This document shows, in pieces, positions 17,548 through 26,584 of a stretch of 64,000 nucleotides of DNA. How positions within the stretch are numbered: the first letter of the stretch is position 1; every line of letters begins with the position of its first letter. Source of the DNA: Candidatus Rifleibacterium amylolyticum (GTDB lineage Bacteria; Muiribacteriota; Ozemobacteria; Ozemobacterales; Ozemobacteraceae). Position numbers and translations under genes: made by a program. The DNA is taken from contig JAACJG010000004.1 of NCBI GenBank assembly GCA_009917695.1, positions 147,321 through 211,320 of the forward strand. The letters are read 5' to 3'. The notes below the pieces were generated by a model. That model saw only the letters and a program-made list of their open reading frames with translations. It was not told the origin of the DNA and did not search any database.

Positions 17548-18257
17548 TTGGTCAGAATACCCCAGAGGCTGCGAGTTTTTTCGTTGTCGATTCCTGCGTC
17601 AGTTGTGGCAAAAAACAACAATTCGCGAGCCTGATTGAGAATGGCCGGCTCGTTCAGAGCCTTGCCACATGCAATCAAAAATCGGATTTCAAATATGAAG
17701 AAGTCCTGGTCGGATGGCTGAGATATTTTTTCGACTTCAAGCAGATCTTTCATTGCCTGTTCATAGTCGCCATCGTTAAAAGTTTTGCAGAGCTTCGAGA
17801 CTTCCCGTGCCGTTGCCGTTGTCGCGGAAAGTTCGGCCTTGCGTTCGCCTTCCGGCAGATGTTTGAGATCTTCCTCGGCCCGCGCCACCCATTCGTCTGC
17901 GCTTTTCAGGTCGAAAAACTTTTCGTGTGCAATAGCCAGTGACACACTGATCGCGATCTCATGTATCTCATCAGGGGTGACCTGGTTTTCGGCGGCATTA
18001 AAACGTCGATAAAAGTTTAGCGACGAGTTGAAAGTCGCCAGCGCCTCTTTGAAAAGCGGGTAGGCCTTTTCAGGGCTGCCTGAATTGAACAGCTGATAGC
18101 CATCGGCAAGCAGCTTTTCCTGCTGTTGCTGCATTTTGCTTCCCTGACTGTAGATTACTCCGGCGACTATAAGCCCTGCCACAAGCAGAAGTATCACCAA
18201 TATAAGGGCGATTCCGCCTGCGCGTACCGGAAAATGACGGTCAGTAATCTTCTTCAT
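17544..18257 (-). CDS. Membrane-anchored TPR-like protein
   Basis: I place the start at ATG 18257 (MKKITDRHFPVRAGGIAL), overlapping the end of the DUF2225 gene by 17 bases; longer open frame upstream lies inside that gene. The 237-aa product has one membrane helix (GGIALILVILLLVAGLIVAGV) and then helical repeats with a TPR flavour (LLADGYQLFNSGSPEKAYPL, LAIAHEKFFDLKSADEWVAR, FNDGDYEQAMKDLLEVEK). The domain probably faces the periplasm and makes protein contacts. No enzyme motif. Confidence 0.65.
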   Translation of the reverse strand: MKKITDRHFPVRAGGIALILVILLLVAGLIVAGVIYSQGSKMQQQQEKLLADGYQLFNSGSPEKAYPLFKEALATFNSSLNFYRRFNAAENQVTPDEIHEIAISVSLAIAHEKFFDLKSADEWVARAEEDLKHLPEGERKAELSATTATAREVSKLCKTFNDGDYEQAMKDLLEVEKISQPSDQDFFIFEIRFLIACGKALNEPAILNQARELLFFATTDAGIDNEKTRSLWGILTN

Positions 18258-19215
18258 CTGGTTCGTCCTGTGGAATTGGTAGATTTTTCTGGGTTGTTGC
18301 TTCCTGGCGCATTTCTCTGGCCTGGTTAACAAACCAGAGGATGATGCCCTGGGCACTCTGGCTTCCATAGATGATCTGCTCGAGAAAGCGGTTGCTTTCG
18401 TCGATTTTGCCAAGCAACCGATTTGCTCCGGCCAGTATATACATTATTTCAAAAACTCTTGACTGTGGCAGGTTTTCTTTGGGAATGCGTGTGCCATCGG
18501 GCATAAATGCGTCGTCTATGCCGGTTGCCTTGTTGGTGATTTCCAGAAACGCGACTGCTTCGGTGAGATAGGCTTCTTCAAAAGCCTTGAATCGCTCTTT
18601 AAGGGCGGGATCAGTGGTTCCTTCGAAGGCGTCTCTGGCGGTCCAGGCACCGTTCAGGTAGGTATAACCGAGCAGACGATGATTGGCGCGTCTGGCTTTT
18701 AAGCAGATGGCTGCAAGCTCCCAGGATCTGATTGCGGCTTCGAGGTCGCCGTCTCTCTGGAGCTCATTATAAGGCTTGCCCTTTTCGATTATGCTGGCGG
18801 CGGCTTTACGCAGAAGAGGCGAAATCTGGCGCAATATGGTGATATTGGCGTTAGTGAGTTCGCGCAGCTTTTCAGCTTCGACATCTTTCCAGATCTGCTG
18901 GCCGCTTGAAGCAGCGCGAACACGGCTGGCTGCTTCCCATTGTGACTTGTGGCTGTCGAGAAGTTGCTTGCGTCGCATGTCTTCGATGTTCATCTGCGGG
19001 CAGAAAAACTTGTCTTCAGCCGAGAAAAAGCAGTGCGGGCAGACGCAGACATTGAAATATCGCGGATTTATCGAGCCAAGATATACTGGACGGTAATCTA
19101 TATCGCGCTTATCAAGGCTGAATTGTTTTTTACGCAGAAGATAGCGGGTAAATTCCTTTTCACAGATGGGGCATACAATATCTTTGGGTAGAAAGAGTTT
19201 TTCATTTAAAGCCAT
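18241..19215 (-). CDS. DUF2225 family protein
   Basis: A 324-aa cytoplasmic protein. CPIC near residue 15 and CVCPHC near 57 form a likely zinc site in the first 60 residues (VCPICEKEF, then YFNVCVCPHCFFSAED). This layout, followed by an all-helical TPR-like region (LAAICLKARRANHRLLGYTY, ILAGANRLLGKIDESNRFLE), matches DUF2225. The function of that family is unknown. It ends inside the start of the membrane TPR-like gene downstream, so the two are coupled. Confidence 0.8.
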   Translation of the reverse strand: MALNEKLFLPKDIVCPICEKEFTRYLLRKKQFSLDKRDIDYRPVYLGSINPRYFNVCVCPHCFFSAEDKFFCPQMNIEDMRRKQLLDSHKSQWEAASRVRAASSGQQIWKDVEAEKLRELTNANITILRQISPLLRKAAASIIEKGKPYNELQRDGDLEAAIRSWELAAICLKARRANHRLLGYTYLNGAWTARDAFEGTTDPALKERFKAFEEAYLTEAVAFLEITNKATGIDDAFMPDGTRIPKENLPQSRVFEIMYILAGANRLLGKIDESNRFLEQIIYGSQSAQGIILWFVNQAREMRQEATTQKNLPIPQDEPDEEDY

Positions 19216-19277
19216 GATGTCACCGTTTTCTCAAGCGATATATTCGTTAGCATAATTTCTAACACAATACCGTAAAT

Positions 19278-20027
19278 CTATGGAATGCGCAACAGTTTAT
19301 GAACTTGTGGTATCCAGCGGATATGGGCAAACAATGGGGCGAACAGGTTTATCCATTCAAGAATGGTTCCGGTATCCCAGTCGCTGATATGAGAGAGTCC
19401 AGTCATTTTGGGTTGTAAAATCAGCGTGTAGCGACTTATTGGCAACATGGCCAGGCGTGCCAGCAGTATATGAGGATTTTCATGAGCATCGACGGTCAGG
19501 CGCAGATATGTCGAGTCAGGACTGGTCATTTCGATTATCGATGCCAGTCGTGTCAGCTCTTTCCCGTTCTCTTTTTTCGGAAGCTCGATGTTCAGACATA
19601 TAAAGTCGAGCATGCCGACGATTCTGGCAAAGTCCTTTGCCGACGGAACTGAGGTCTGGACGAAGGTTTTCAAGTTATCCCGTTTCAGAAGAGCAAGGAA
19701 ATCTGCGAGAAAATCTGCGTGCAGTAATGGTTCTTCGCCGATCATCGATATACAGAAAAATTGCTCGAGCGGGAAAAATTTAACAATGCCCTTATACAGC
19801 TTATGTGCCGTTACCGGACTCTTTCCTCTGCTGTTGCGGGTGCCGGGCAATGTTCTGAACCAGAAATCCTGATTGGGTATCTCGTCATGATTCGTAGTTT
19901 TATTGCGGCAGTCGTGTGTCGCTGACCCAAAGCGGATAAACAGCTGCATGGAGCCAAGGAAAAGTCCTTCGCCCTGTATGGAGGCAAAAACTTCACTTAC
20001 TTCAGCCCGTGAATTTACCATTTTCAA
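19278..20027 (-). CDS. QueE-like protein lacking the radical-SAM cysteines
   Basis: A 249-aa homologue of 7-carboxy-7-deazaguanine synthase (QueE). EVFASIQGEGLFLGSMQLFI matches the start of QueE, and IPQVHKLLRIP matches its C-terminal PQ-HK motif. In true QueE the next residues form CxxxCxxC that binds the 4Fe-4S cluster; here the segment reads FGSATHDCRNKTTNH with a single Cys. The SAM-binding GGEP is changed to IGEEP. It can therefore hardly run the radical reaction. The frame is intact with normal composition, so it is probably a repurposed non-enzymatic paralogue rather than decay. It overlaps the ligA stop by 26 bases. Confidence 0.72.
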   Translation of the reverse strand: MKMVNSRAEVSEVFASIQGEGLFLGSMQLFIRFGSATHDCRNKTTNHDEIPNQDFWFRTLPGTRNSRGKSPVTAHKLYKGIVKFFPLEQFFCISMIGEEPLLHADFLADFLALLKRDNLKTFVQTSVPSAKDFARIVGMLDFICLNIELPKKENGKELTRLASIIEMTSPDSTYLRLTVDAHENPHILLARLAMLPISRYTLILQPKMTGLSHISDWDTGTILEWINLFAPLFAHIRWIPQVHKLLRIP

Positions 20028-22032
20028 TTTTCATCTCCAGCATGCGGGCAAGTTCGAATTCATCAATAATAGGGATTTTAAGCTCGATGGCGCGGCTCTT
20101 TTTGTTTGATACAAAAGATTCGTTCTCCTGCGACCCGATCAAAAGATAACTGGTTTTAGGTGATACCGAAGATTTGACATTGCCGCCGTATTTTTTGATC
20201 TGTTCTTCGATTTGTCGCCGGGGCATTGAGGCTTCGCCAGTTACCACGAAAGTTTTGCCGGTGAGTTGACTGCCGGCGCTCATCTGGGCCAGTTGCACAC
20301 TGTCAGGGCCTTTCCACCAGGCTTTCAGTGCGTTGATCAGAGAGTGGTTGTCAGGGTTTTTCAAAAATTCGATGATACTGCCGGCTACCTTTTCTTTGAT
20401 GCCGTCGATTTGCACCAGATCTGTTTCGGTAGCCTCAAGAAATGCGGAAAATGACTGTCTGTACCAGGTTGCGATTTTCTCGCTGACGACAGTTCCGACA
20501 TTATTTATGCCCAGCGCCGAAATGAGCTTTGCCAAAGGCTGATGGGCTGCATTTTCAATGCCCGTAACAATTTTTTCGGCTGATTTTTCGCCCATACGTT
20601 CGAGTGCCGCGAGTTGTAGCCGGCTAAGTGCTAGAATATCTTCGACTCCCTGAACCTGCTCTTTCTCGATAAGCTGCTCAACCAGTTGTGTCCCAAAGTT
20701 TTCGATCTCGATCTGTGTTATGAAATGAATTATGCGTCGGGCGAGAACTCCCTGACATGAGGGATTATCGCAGCGTATCTGGGTTGCTGAATTCTCGTCG
20801 CGGCTTATTTTTAAAGGCTGCTGACAGGATGGGCAGTGTGTCGGGGGTTCGATCGTCTGCTCGCTTCCGTCTCGTTTATCTGCTGCCGGCGCAACGATAT
20901 AGGGAATGATATAACCGGCTTTTTCTACAGTAACCATATCGCCAAGTCTGATATCTTTTTCTCTTATCTGATCTATGTTATGTAGAGATGCCCGCGATAC
21001 CGTAGTGCCGCCCAGCTCTACCGGATCAATATGGGCTACCGGAGTGAGCTGCGATCTTCCGGTTTGCCATTCAACCCTGAGCAGTCGTGACATCGCCCTT
21101 TCCTGTGGGTATTTGTAGGCAATAGCCCAACGCGGAGCTTTGTTGGTACTGCCGAGTTCCGCCTGCAGCAGAAGGTTGTCGATTTTAATGACGATTCCAT
21201 CGATGTCAAAATCGAAACTGTTCCGGCGGGCTGCTATTTCTTCAATAAAATCTGTTATTTCTTCATATGACTGGCAGCGTTTCCATGCCTGGTTGAGCTT
21301 AAAGCCCTGTTTTGCGAGAAATTCGAGGGTGGCTGAGTGATGGCTGAAGCCAAGCTCCGTTGCCTGCGCAATGCCGTATACCATGACCTGTAAGCCGCGC
21401 TGAGCGGCCACAGCAGGATCAAGCGACTTTATCGTGCCGGCAGTGAGATTTCGGCAATTTTTGAAAGGCTCTTCGCCATTAGCGGATCGTTGCTGATTGA
21501 GAACATCCAGCATGGACTTCGGAGTGTAAATTTCTCCTCTGACATCCATGTCGAGATCGCTTTCTATGGTAAGTGGCAGTGATCTGATCGTTCGCGCGTT
21601 CTCGGTAATCAAGTCGCCTTCTGTGCCATTTCCGCGCGTAGCACAATTCTGCAGACGGCCGTCGCGGTAGCAGAAAGAGCCTGAGACTCCATCTATCTTG
21701 AGTTCACAAACTACTGGAAAAACACCAGTACCGGCGGCTTTTTCAAGTCGTTGCAGCCACTCGAAAATGTCTGCGATGGAGTATGAGTTTTCTATGCTCA
21801 TCATGGGAACTCGGTGTTTGACAGTGTTAAAAGAAGAGACCGCTTCGCCGACGCGTTGAGTTGGCGAATCCGGCGTTATAAGTTCAGGATGCTGGCGTTC
21901 CAGGTCCTGGAGTTCGGCCATGAGCAGGTCGAATTCGCGGTCAGAAATTTCAGGAGCCGCCAGCACGAAATAGCAGCGCTCATGATGGCGTATCAGTCGG
22001 CGCAATTCATCAATTCTGGTTGTGATTTGCAT
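20002..22032 (-). CDS. ligA: NAD+-dependent DNA ligase
   Basis: A full-length 676-aa LigA. The Ia domain is at 1-60; the adenylation domain has the active-site lysine K112 in ELKIDGVSG; an OB fold follows. A Cys4 zinc finger (CPSCQQPL and CDNPSCQG), helix-hairpin-helix repeats (about 440-580) and a C-terminal BRCT domain from about 590 (LTGKTFVVTGEASMPRR) complete it. It seals nicks in replication and repair using NAD+. The ATG lies two bases after the stop of the propeller gene upstream. Confidence 0.97.
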   Translation of the reverse strand: MQITTRIDELRRLIRHHERCYFVLAAPEISDREFDLLMAELQDLERQHPELITPDSPTQRVGEAVSSFNTVKHRVPMMSIENSYSIADIFEWLQRLEKAAGTGVFPVVCELKIDGVSGSFCYRDGRLQNCATRGNGTEGDLITENARTIRSLPLTIESDLDMDVRGEIYTPKSMLDVLNQQRSANGEEPFKNCRNLTAGTIKSLDPAVAAQRGLQVMVYGIAQATELGFSHHSATLEFLAKQGFKLNQAWKRCQSYEEITDFIEEIAARRNSFDFDIDGIVIKIDNLLLQAELGSTNKAPRWAIAYKYPQERAMSRLLRVEWQTGRSQLTPVAHIDPVELGGTTVSRASLHNIDQIREKDIRLGDMVTVEKAGYIIPYIVAPAADKRDGSEQTIEPPTHCPSCQQPLKISRDENSATQIRCDNPSCQGVLARRIIHFITQIEIENFGTQLVEQLIEKEQVQGVEDILALSRLQLAALERMGEKSAEKIVTGIENAAHQPLAKLISALGINNVGTVVSEKIATWYRQSFSAFLEATETDLVQIDGIKEKVAGSIIEFLKNPDNHSLINALKAWWKGPDSVQLAQMSAGSQLTGKTFVVTGEASMPRRQIEEQIKKYGGNVKSSVSPKTSYLLIGSQENESFVSNKKSRAIELKIPIIDEFELARMLEMKIENGKFTG

Positions 22033-22034
22033 TT

Positions 22035-23174
22035 TCAGTCTACCATCGCAGTATTTATAAATTGAACAGCGTTGTCAGTTCCGAGCCAGAGCAGGTCGCC
22101 ACTGGCAGTCAGCTTGCGTATATGACGTGCGAAGTTTCCTGACTCTGGCGAAATCAGCTGGATATGCTCGTTCTTGATGCGGGCAATGCCTTCGTTGGTG
22201 GCTACCCAAAGTGCGCCGCGGTGATGAATCATACTGTTGATGCGGTCGGCCGGCAGGCCATGCACGCGGGAATAGCTGACCAGATTCGGCATGAAATCTG
22301 AAAAAAATCTGCTGACAGGGGTTGTCAGATGAAGCACTCCCCGCGGCGTGCTCAGCCACAAATATTTGCCGTCAAAGGCAAAGTCTGTAACTGGCCTGGT
22401 TAAACCCGACCTGGCATGGTCGATGTTTTTCCACCATTCCGGGTTGGCCGCAGGAAAGCTTGTGTTCCACAGACTGATGCCGTTGTCGTGTGAAGCTGCA
22501 AACCAGTTTTCCACGCGAAAAACCCGTTGACACCAGTTTTGACGCAAGCCGCCGTTGGAACCCTCTTCATCGATTACCACGAAGTTGTCGTCTTTGCCAA
22601 GAAATGCTGCACCGCTTTGAGTTCCGACCCACAAGGTTTTTCCGTCGCTGGTCATGTCCCAGATCATTTGCGATGGCAGCCCTTGTGAGGCTTCTGCTCT
22701 AACGAACCTTTTGTTTTCGTTGAATACACAAAGTCCGAAAAGAGTGCCTGCCCAGAGGCGAGAGCCATCGTGTGCCAGGCACTGTGCCTGCGGAAATGGA
22801 AAAGTGCCGTCAGCAAGCCGGTAGTGCGTAATCTGATCGTTTCTGATCGAGACTATGCCAGCTTCGGTCGCAGCCCAGAGGGTTCCTGCCGGATCGACGA
22901 GCAGGTCATTCACGGCAGCAGTTGTTACCGGTCGGCTGAAAGGAATCCGCAGAGTCGCTGACGGATCGTTACTGTCGCTTATTTTTCTTGGGGCGATATC
23001 GGTCACCGTAGCTGCAGGAGGTTCTGGAGACCTTTGACTGATGCTTTCTTCGCGTACGTTCTCAGGCGATCTTTTGGATTCATTGATAAAATAGAACGCC
23101 AGGGCGACGCCAAACAGCAGCAGCCAGAATCCGGCTCCGTTATTTTTTCCGTTTTTCTGGGTATTTTCGCTCAA
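22035..23174 (-). CDS. Membrane-anchored beta-propeller protein (two-component-regulator-propeller type repeats)
   Basis: A 379-aa protein: a short cytoplasmic N-terminus, one membrane helix (GFWLLLFGVALAFYFI), a Pro/Ser-rich linker and then repeats like those of hybrid-sensor propellers. Examples: VNDLLVDPAGTLWAATEAGI, LAHDGSRLWAGTLFGLCVF, IWDMTSDGKTLWVGTQSGA, FAFDGKYLWLSTPRGV and MIHHRGALWVATNEGIARI. No kinase or output domain follows, so only the sensor-like propeller is present, probably periplasmic. It overlaps the binding-protein gene upstream by four bases (ATGA), which points to a joint function. Confidence 0.75.
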   Translation of the reverse strand: MSENTQKNGKNNGAGFWLLLFGVALAFYFINESKRSPENVREESISQRSPEPPAATVTDIAPRKISDSNDPSATLRIPFSRPVTTAAVNDLLVDPAGTLWAATEAGIVSIRNDQITHYRLADGTFPFPQAQCLAHDGSRLWAGTLFGLCVFNENKRFVRAEASQGLPSQMIWDMTSDGKTLWVGTQSGAAFLGKDDNFVVIDEEGSNGGLRQNWCQRVFRVENWFAASHDNGISLWNTSFPAANPEWWKNIDHARSGLTRPVTDFAFDGKYLWLSTPRGVLHLTTPVSRFFSDFMPNLVSYSRVHGLPADRINSMIHHRGALWVATNEGIARIKNEHIQLISPESGNFARHIRKLTASGDLLWLGTDNAVQFINTAMVD

Positions 23175-24346
23175 AACAGCGCCTCCAGATTGACTGGTAT
23201 TTTCTGACGTTCTTTAATAATAGCGATTTCGGCTGGTCTGACCTGGTTGCCGTGATTGTCAAAGCCACCAGACCCTGCAACACTTTCCCAGCCGTGCAGC
23301 TGAGCCAGACTGTTTCTGATTGCCAGCCGGTTTGCTTCGCCGGCGCGTAGAGCCAGCACTTCGAGCATCAGCGCTTCGTATCCGAGTGCTGCAAAACTGT
23401 CTGCCTGCGACGAATAGGTGTCATAATACTCCGACAGAAAATAATCTGCTCTTTGTCCGCCCAACCTGGGATTAAATGGCATTGTAGTAATAACTGATTC
23501 GGCATATACCCCGGAAATAGTTGAATATTCTGGTAATGACAGATGGTTTCCGCCTAGAATCGGGTGGTTGAAACGTGCTTCGCGGGCCTGGCGGGTAATG
23601 ATTGCAGCGGTGTCTGCCGGAGTCAGGAGCACCAGAGCATCAGGATTCGAAGCTTGTATAACCTGCAGCTGTCTACGAAAATTCAGACTGTCTGGCTGAT
23701 AAGAAACAGCAGCACAAACCTGTTGCCCGAATTTTATGCAGATTTCCATATATTTGTGAGCGCTTTCTTCTCCATACAGAGTAGAATCATAGATCAAAGC
23801 AGGCTTGCGGCAGTTGAATCGGCGCGCTGAAAACTCAGCCAGCGCTTCGAACTGGCTTTTGTCATCGGTGATGCTGCGAAATGTAAAAATAGAACCGTTT
23901 TCGGTTATTTCATGATGGGTACAGAGAGCCGTCAGAAAAGGAACCTGTGCGTTTTCGGCAACTTGTTGAATCGCCCTGGTCTCTGCCGGACTCAATCCAC
24001 CGATAAGCGATACGACTTCAGTTTCGTAGATCAGATCTCTGGCAAGTTCGGCTGCCAGGGTAGCTGAGCCTTTGCTGTCGCAGGTTTCCAGGCGAATTTT
24101 GCGCCCGTTGATGCCGCCCTGAGCGTTGATGTGCTTAAGTGCCAGCTCCAGGCCATTGCGGTGACTTCCTGCACGCAGTGAGCCTGCGCCGGTAAGAGGC
24201 AATATGACGCCTATTCTGATGTCGGTATTTCTGAAATCGCCTGAAAACATTATTACCAGCAGAAGAACTGGAATCGAGAGAACCTGATAGATGTCGAGAC
24301 TTTTCAGAAAGGCGACAAATCTGAGATAATGACGTTTAACCATCAT
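23171..24346 (-). CDS. Membrane-anchored branched-chain-amino-acid-type substrate-binding protein
   Basis: A 391-aa Peripla_BP_6 (Leu/Ile/Val-binding fold) protein. An N-terminal membrane helix (IYQVLSIPVLLLVIMFSG) is followed by IRIGVILPLTGAGSLRAGSH, ALKHINAQGGINGRKIRL, SLIGGLSPAETRAIQQVAE, VPFLTALC and ALVLLTPADTAAIITRQA. The helix lacks an obvious cleavage site, so the protein may stay tethered. No ABC permease or ATPase genes are nearby. With the coupled propeller gene downstream and a small membrane protein upstream (four-base overlap), a sensing role is as likely as transport. Confidence 0.82.
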   Translation of the reverse strand: MMVKRHYLRFVAFLKSLDIYQVLSIPVLLLVIMFSGDFRNTDIRIGVILPLTGAGSLRAGSHRNGLELALKHINAQGGINGRKIRLETCDSKGSATLAAELARDLIYETEVVSLIGGLSPAETRAIQQVAENAQVPFLTALCTHHEITENGSIFTFRSITDDKSQFEALAEFSARRFNCRKPALIYDSTLYGEESAHKYMEICIKFGQQVCAAVSYQPDSLNFRRQLQVIQASNPDALVLLTPADTAAIITRQAREARFNHPILGGNHLSLPEYSTISGVYAESVITTMPFNPRLGGQRADYFLSEYYDTYSSQADSFAALGYEALMLEVLALRAGEANRLAIRNSLAQLHGWESVAGSGGFDNHGNQVRPAEIAIIKERQKIPVNLEALF

Positions 24347-24708
24347 GCGCAGCTGTTTCTGATGTAAGTGAGTACTAGAAGAAAGACTCCCATGTAAACT
24401 GAGAGCGTGAAAAAGTACATCAGGGCAAAAAAGAAAAATGGCATCTCTCTTATTACCTTGTTGAACAGCTCATTTTCGACTTCCTGAAATATCAGGTTTT
24501 TGCGCGAAAAAATATCAAAAAAGAAGACAGTTACCGCTCCAAGGCCGAAAAATCCAAGCGCAAAGCCGAAACCCGCCGCGAATACCGGCGTGTAATTGTT
24601 CATTGGCGCTGTCGAATAAAGCGTATAGGCGACGAGAAGACTGATGCAAAGAAGTCCACAAAAGACTACCGACGCCCAGAAGATCCAGCCCCACAAAAAT
24701 TCTTTCAT
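24343..24708 (-). CDS. Small membrane protein, three transmembrane helices
   Basis: I place the start at ATG 24708 (MKEFLWGWIFW), just after the stop of the MazG-like gene; the frame upstream lies within that gene. The 121-aa product has helices at about 5-30 (FWASVVFCGLLCISLLVAY), 45-65 (FGFALGFFGLGAVTVFFF) and 92-115 (FFFALMYFFTLSVYMGVFLL). It overlaps the next gene by four bases. Function unknown. Confidence 0.65.
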   Translation of the reverse strand: MKEFLWGWIFWASVVFCGLLCISLLVAYTLYSTAPMNNYTPVFAAGFGFALGFFGLGAVTVFFFDIFSRKNLIFQEVENELFNKVIREMPFFFFALMYFFTLSVYMGVFLLVLTYIRNSCA

Positions 24709-24712
24709 ATTA

Positions 24713-25138
24713 TCAGAGTGGCTCCGGCTTTTTCCAGTTGCCATTGTAGTCGCTGGTCGGGTATTTCTGACAATTTTTGCGCATTTTGGCAACCATCGAA
24801 CTGGAGATATCTATATCGAGAACATTGGCCAGGCTGAGCAGATATGCGATTACATCACACATTTCTTCGGCTATCTCAAGGCGTTTGTGCGCATCGATTT
24901 CTTCGTTTGCCGGTGGCGACCACTGAAAGTGCTCAAGAAGCTCTGAAGCCTCAAGAACCACTGAAACCGCGATGTTCTTAGGAGTATGATACTTGTGCCA
25001 GTCGCGGTCAGCGATGAATTTAGCCACCAGCGTCTTGAGTTCGCTGATACTGGTTTCGGTGTCTGATAGAATTTTTGTGCCGTCGGCGGGTGCGCTGTTG
25101 TTATGCATTGATTCGAGTTGTGACATCTGGAATGGCAT
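24713..25138 (-). CDS. MazG-like nucleotide pyrophosphohydrolase
   Basis: A 141-aa all-alpha NTP pyrophosphatase of the dCTPase/MazG superfamily. AVSVVLEASELLEHFQW carries the first acidic metal-binding motif (ExxE) and LEIAEEMCDVIAYLLSLAN the second (ExxD), with a basic YPTSDYNGNWKK tail. Relatives hydrolyse dCTP or modified nucleotides to monophosphates and clean the nucleotide pool. The first ATG is used; MSQLE four codons on is an alternative. Confidence 0.85.
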   Translation of the reverse strand: MPFQMSQLESMHNNSAPADGTKILSDTETSISELKTLVAKFIADRDWHKYHTPKNIAVSVVLEASELLEHFQWSPPANEEIDAHKRLEIAEEMCDVIAYLLSLANVLDIDISSSMVAKMRKNCQKYPTSDYNGNWKKPEPL

Positions 25139-25148
25139 TCTCAGTTTC

Positions 25149-26474
25149 TCAATTCAGGCGGCCGGCGTCAATTGCATATGCATACATGGCAGCAGCGTTC
25201 AGTCGCAATATCTGCAGACACAGATCCTGATTTATGCTTTCGACCAGGTCGGTAGTTTTGTGATAATTGGGGTTGCTGGAAAACTCTGATTCAATAGTCA
25301 GTACAGCCGGTATTTTCGCCTGCAGGAAAGGCGCATGATCTGAGCCCCAGGCGTTGAAGCTTGTATGAATAGTAAAGTCAGCGTAGTCGAGCGCGAGTTT
25401 CTGCATCTTTTCAACCATGGGGCGGTTGAATGAGCTGGTTTCGATCATGACGGAAAGTGGCGCAACAGCGTCAAAGCCAATCATGTCGAGATTGAAGACC
25501 GCCTTTATGGTCGGGCGCTCGGTCGCGCTCAGTGCTTTAACATAAGCCTTTGAGCCATACAGGCCTTGCTCTTCGCCCATAAACAATATGAATTTTACGG
25601 TTGCGGCTGGCTTGATGCCTGATTCATGCAGAAGTCTGGCCAGCGCCATGACACCGGCAGCGCCGCTGCCATTGTCGTCTGCGCCCGGAGCGTTGGTGCG
25701 CGGTGATTCTGAGGTGCTGTCGAGGTGCCCGACAATCAAAACCTGGCCAAATTTGTCTTCGTCGCTGCCTCTGATTTCGGCAATCAGATTGTTTGTGCGG
25801 CTGCTGCCAATGTTATAGGGCTGCTGGCTGGTGGTGTAGCCCATTTCTTTGAGAGCTTCTTCGCAGTGGTCTACGGCTTTTTGTCCCTGAGATACATAGG
25901 AATATCTGGTCTTAAGATTGACTAGATCGGTAAGATCCTGCATGAAGGCCGGCATGTCTAGCTTGTCGACGAACTTTGCCAGCGCATCTTCACTTTTAAT
26001 GCGGGTAATTCCGGTTGTCAGCGGTCTGCTGAGAACAACCTGGTTTTCTGGCAGCAGTTCGACTTTGGTGAAATCGGTCTGTTTTGACATCAGGTTCATG
26101 GCAGCAGTCTCACCGGCCAGAAGAACGATGAAACCCATGTCACGATACACTGTGCGGGTTCCCGGAAAAACCATATTGAATACTGCCGGATCTTTGGTTG
26201 TTATCAGATAAAGTTTTTCGCCAGGCCGCACCGGCATTACATTCACCGGATCAGTTTTGAGAATCTGATCATTAAAAACATCGCCTGAGTTGATTATTAA
26301 AACATCGCCCAGCTGACAAAATGTTTCGCTGCCAGAGCCCGCTTTCTTTATGAGCTCGTAACCGGTTTCGCTGGTAACCACCTGAATCCACTGACCGGCC
26401 ATGGCCGCAGTAGCACAGGCCAGCATCAATACTATAGATACTACAATGTTGCCGGCTCGCACGAAATTTTTCAT
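25149..26474 (-). CDS. Secreted M28-family aminopeptidase
   Basis: The start is set at ATG 26474, which has AAGGAGA upstream and begins a clean signal peptide (MKNFVRAGNIVVSIVLMLA, then CATAAMAG). The 441-aa product has a propeptide-like region (about 25-190) and an M28 zinc peptidase domain. GHLDSTSESP gives the first metal His and Asp; PGADDNGSGAAGV the bridging Asp; FILFMGEEQGLYGSK the Glu pair; LDMIGFD another Asp ligand; and SNPNYHKTTD the last His. It releases N-terminal amino acids from peptides outside the cytoplasm. It is divergent from the pseudopilin cluster. Confidence 0.9.
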   Translation of the reverse strand: MKNFVRAGNIVVSIVLMLACATAAMAGQWIQVVTSETGYELIKKAGSGSETFCQLGDVLIINSGDVFNDQILKTDPVNVMPVRPGEKLYLITTKDPAVFNMVFPGTRTVYRDMGFIVLLAGETAAMNLMSKQTDFTKVELLPENQVVLSRPLTTGITRIKSEDALAKFVDKLDMPAFMQDLTDLVNLKTRYSYVSQGQKAVDHCEEALKEMGYTTSQQPYNIGSSRTNNLIAEIRGSDEDKFGQVLIVGHLDSTSESPRTNAPGADDNGSGAAGVMALARLLHESGIKPAATVKFILFMGEEQGLYGSKAYVKALSATERPTIKAVFNLDMIGFDAVAPLSVMIETSSFNRPMVEKMQKLALDYADFTIHTSFNAWGSDHAPFLQAKIPAVLTIESEFSSNPNYHKTTDLVESINQDLCLQILRLNAAAMYAYAIDAGRLN

Positions 26475-26584
26475 GACAATTCTCCTTGCCTGTTTACGCA
26501 GATACTTCTTTAATGATAACTTATTAAAAATCAAATCTCAAAAGTTTTGTAGAGAATTTTGTCGGTAAGGGGAAGGTCGTATAA

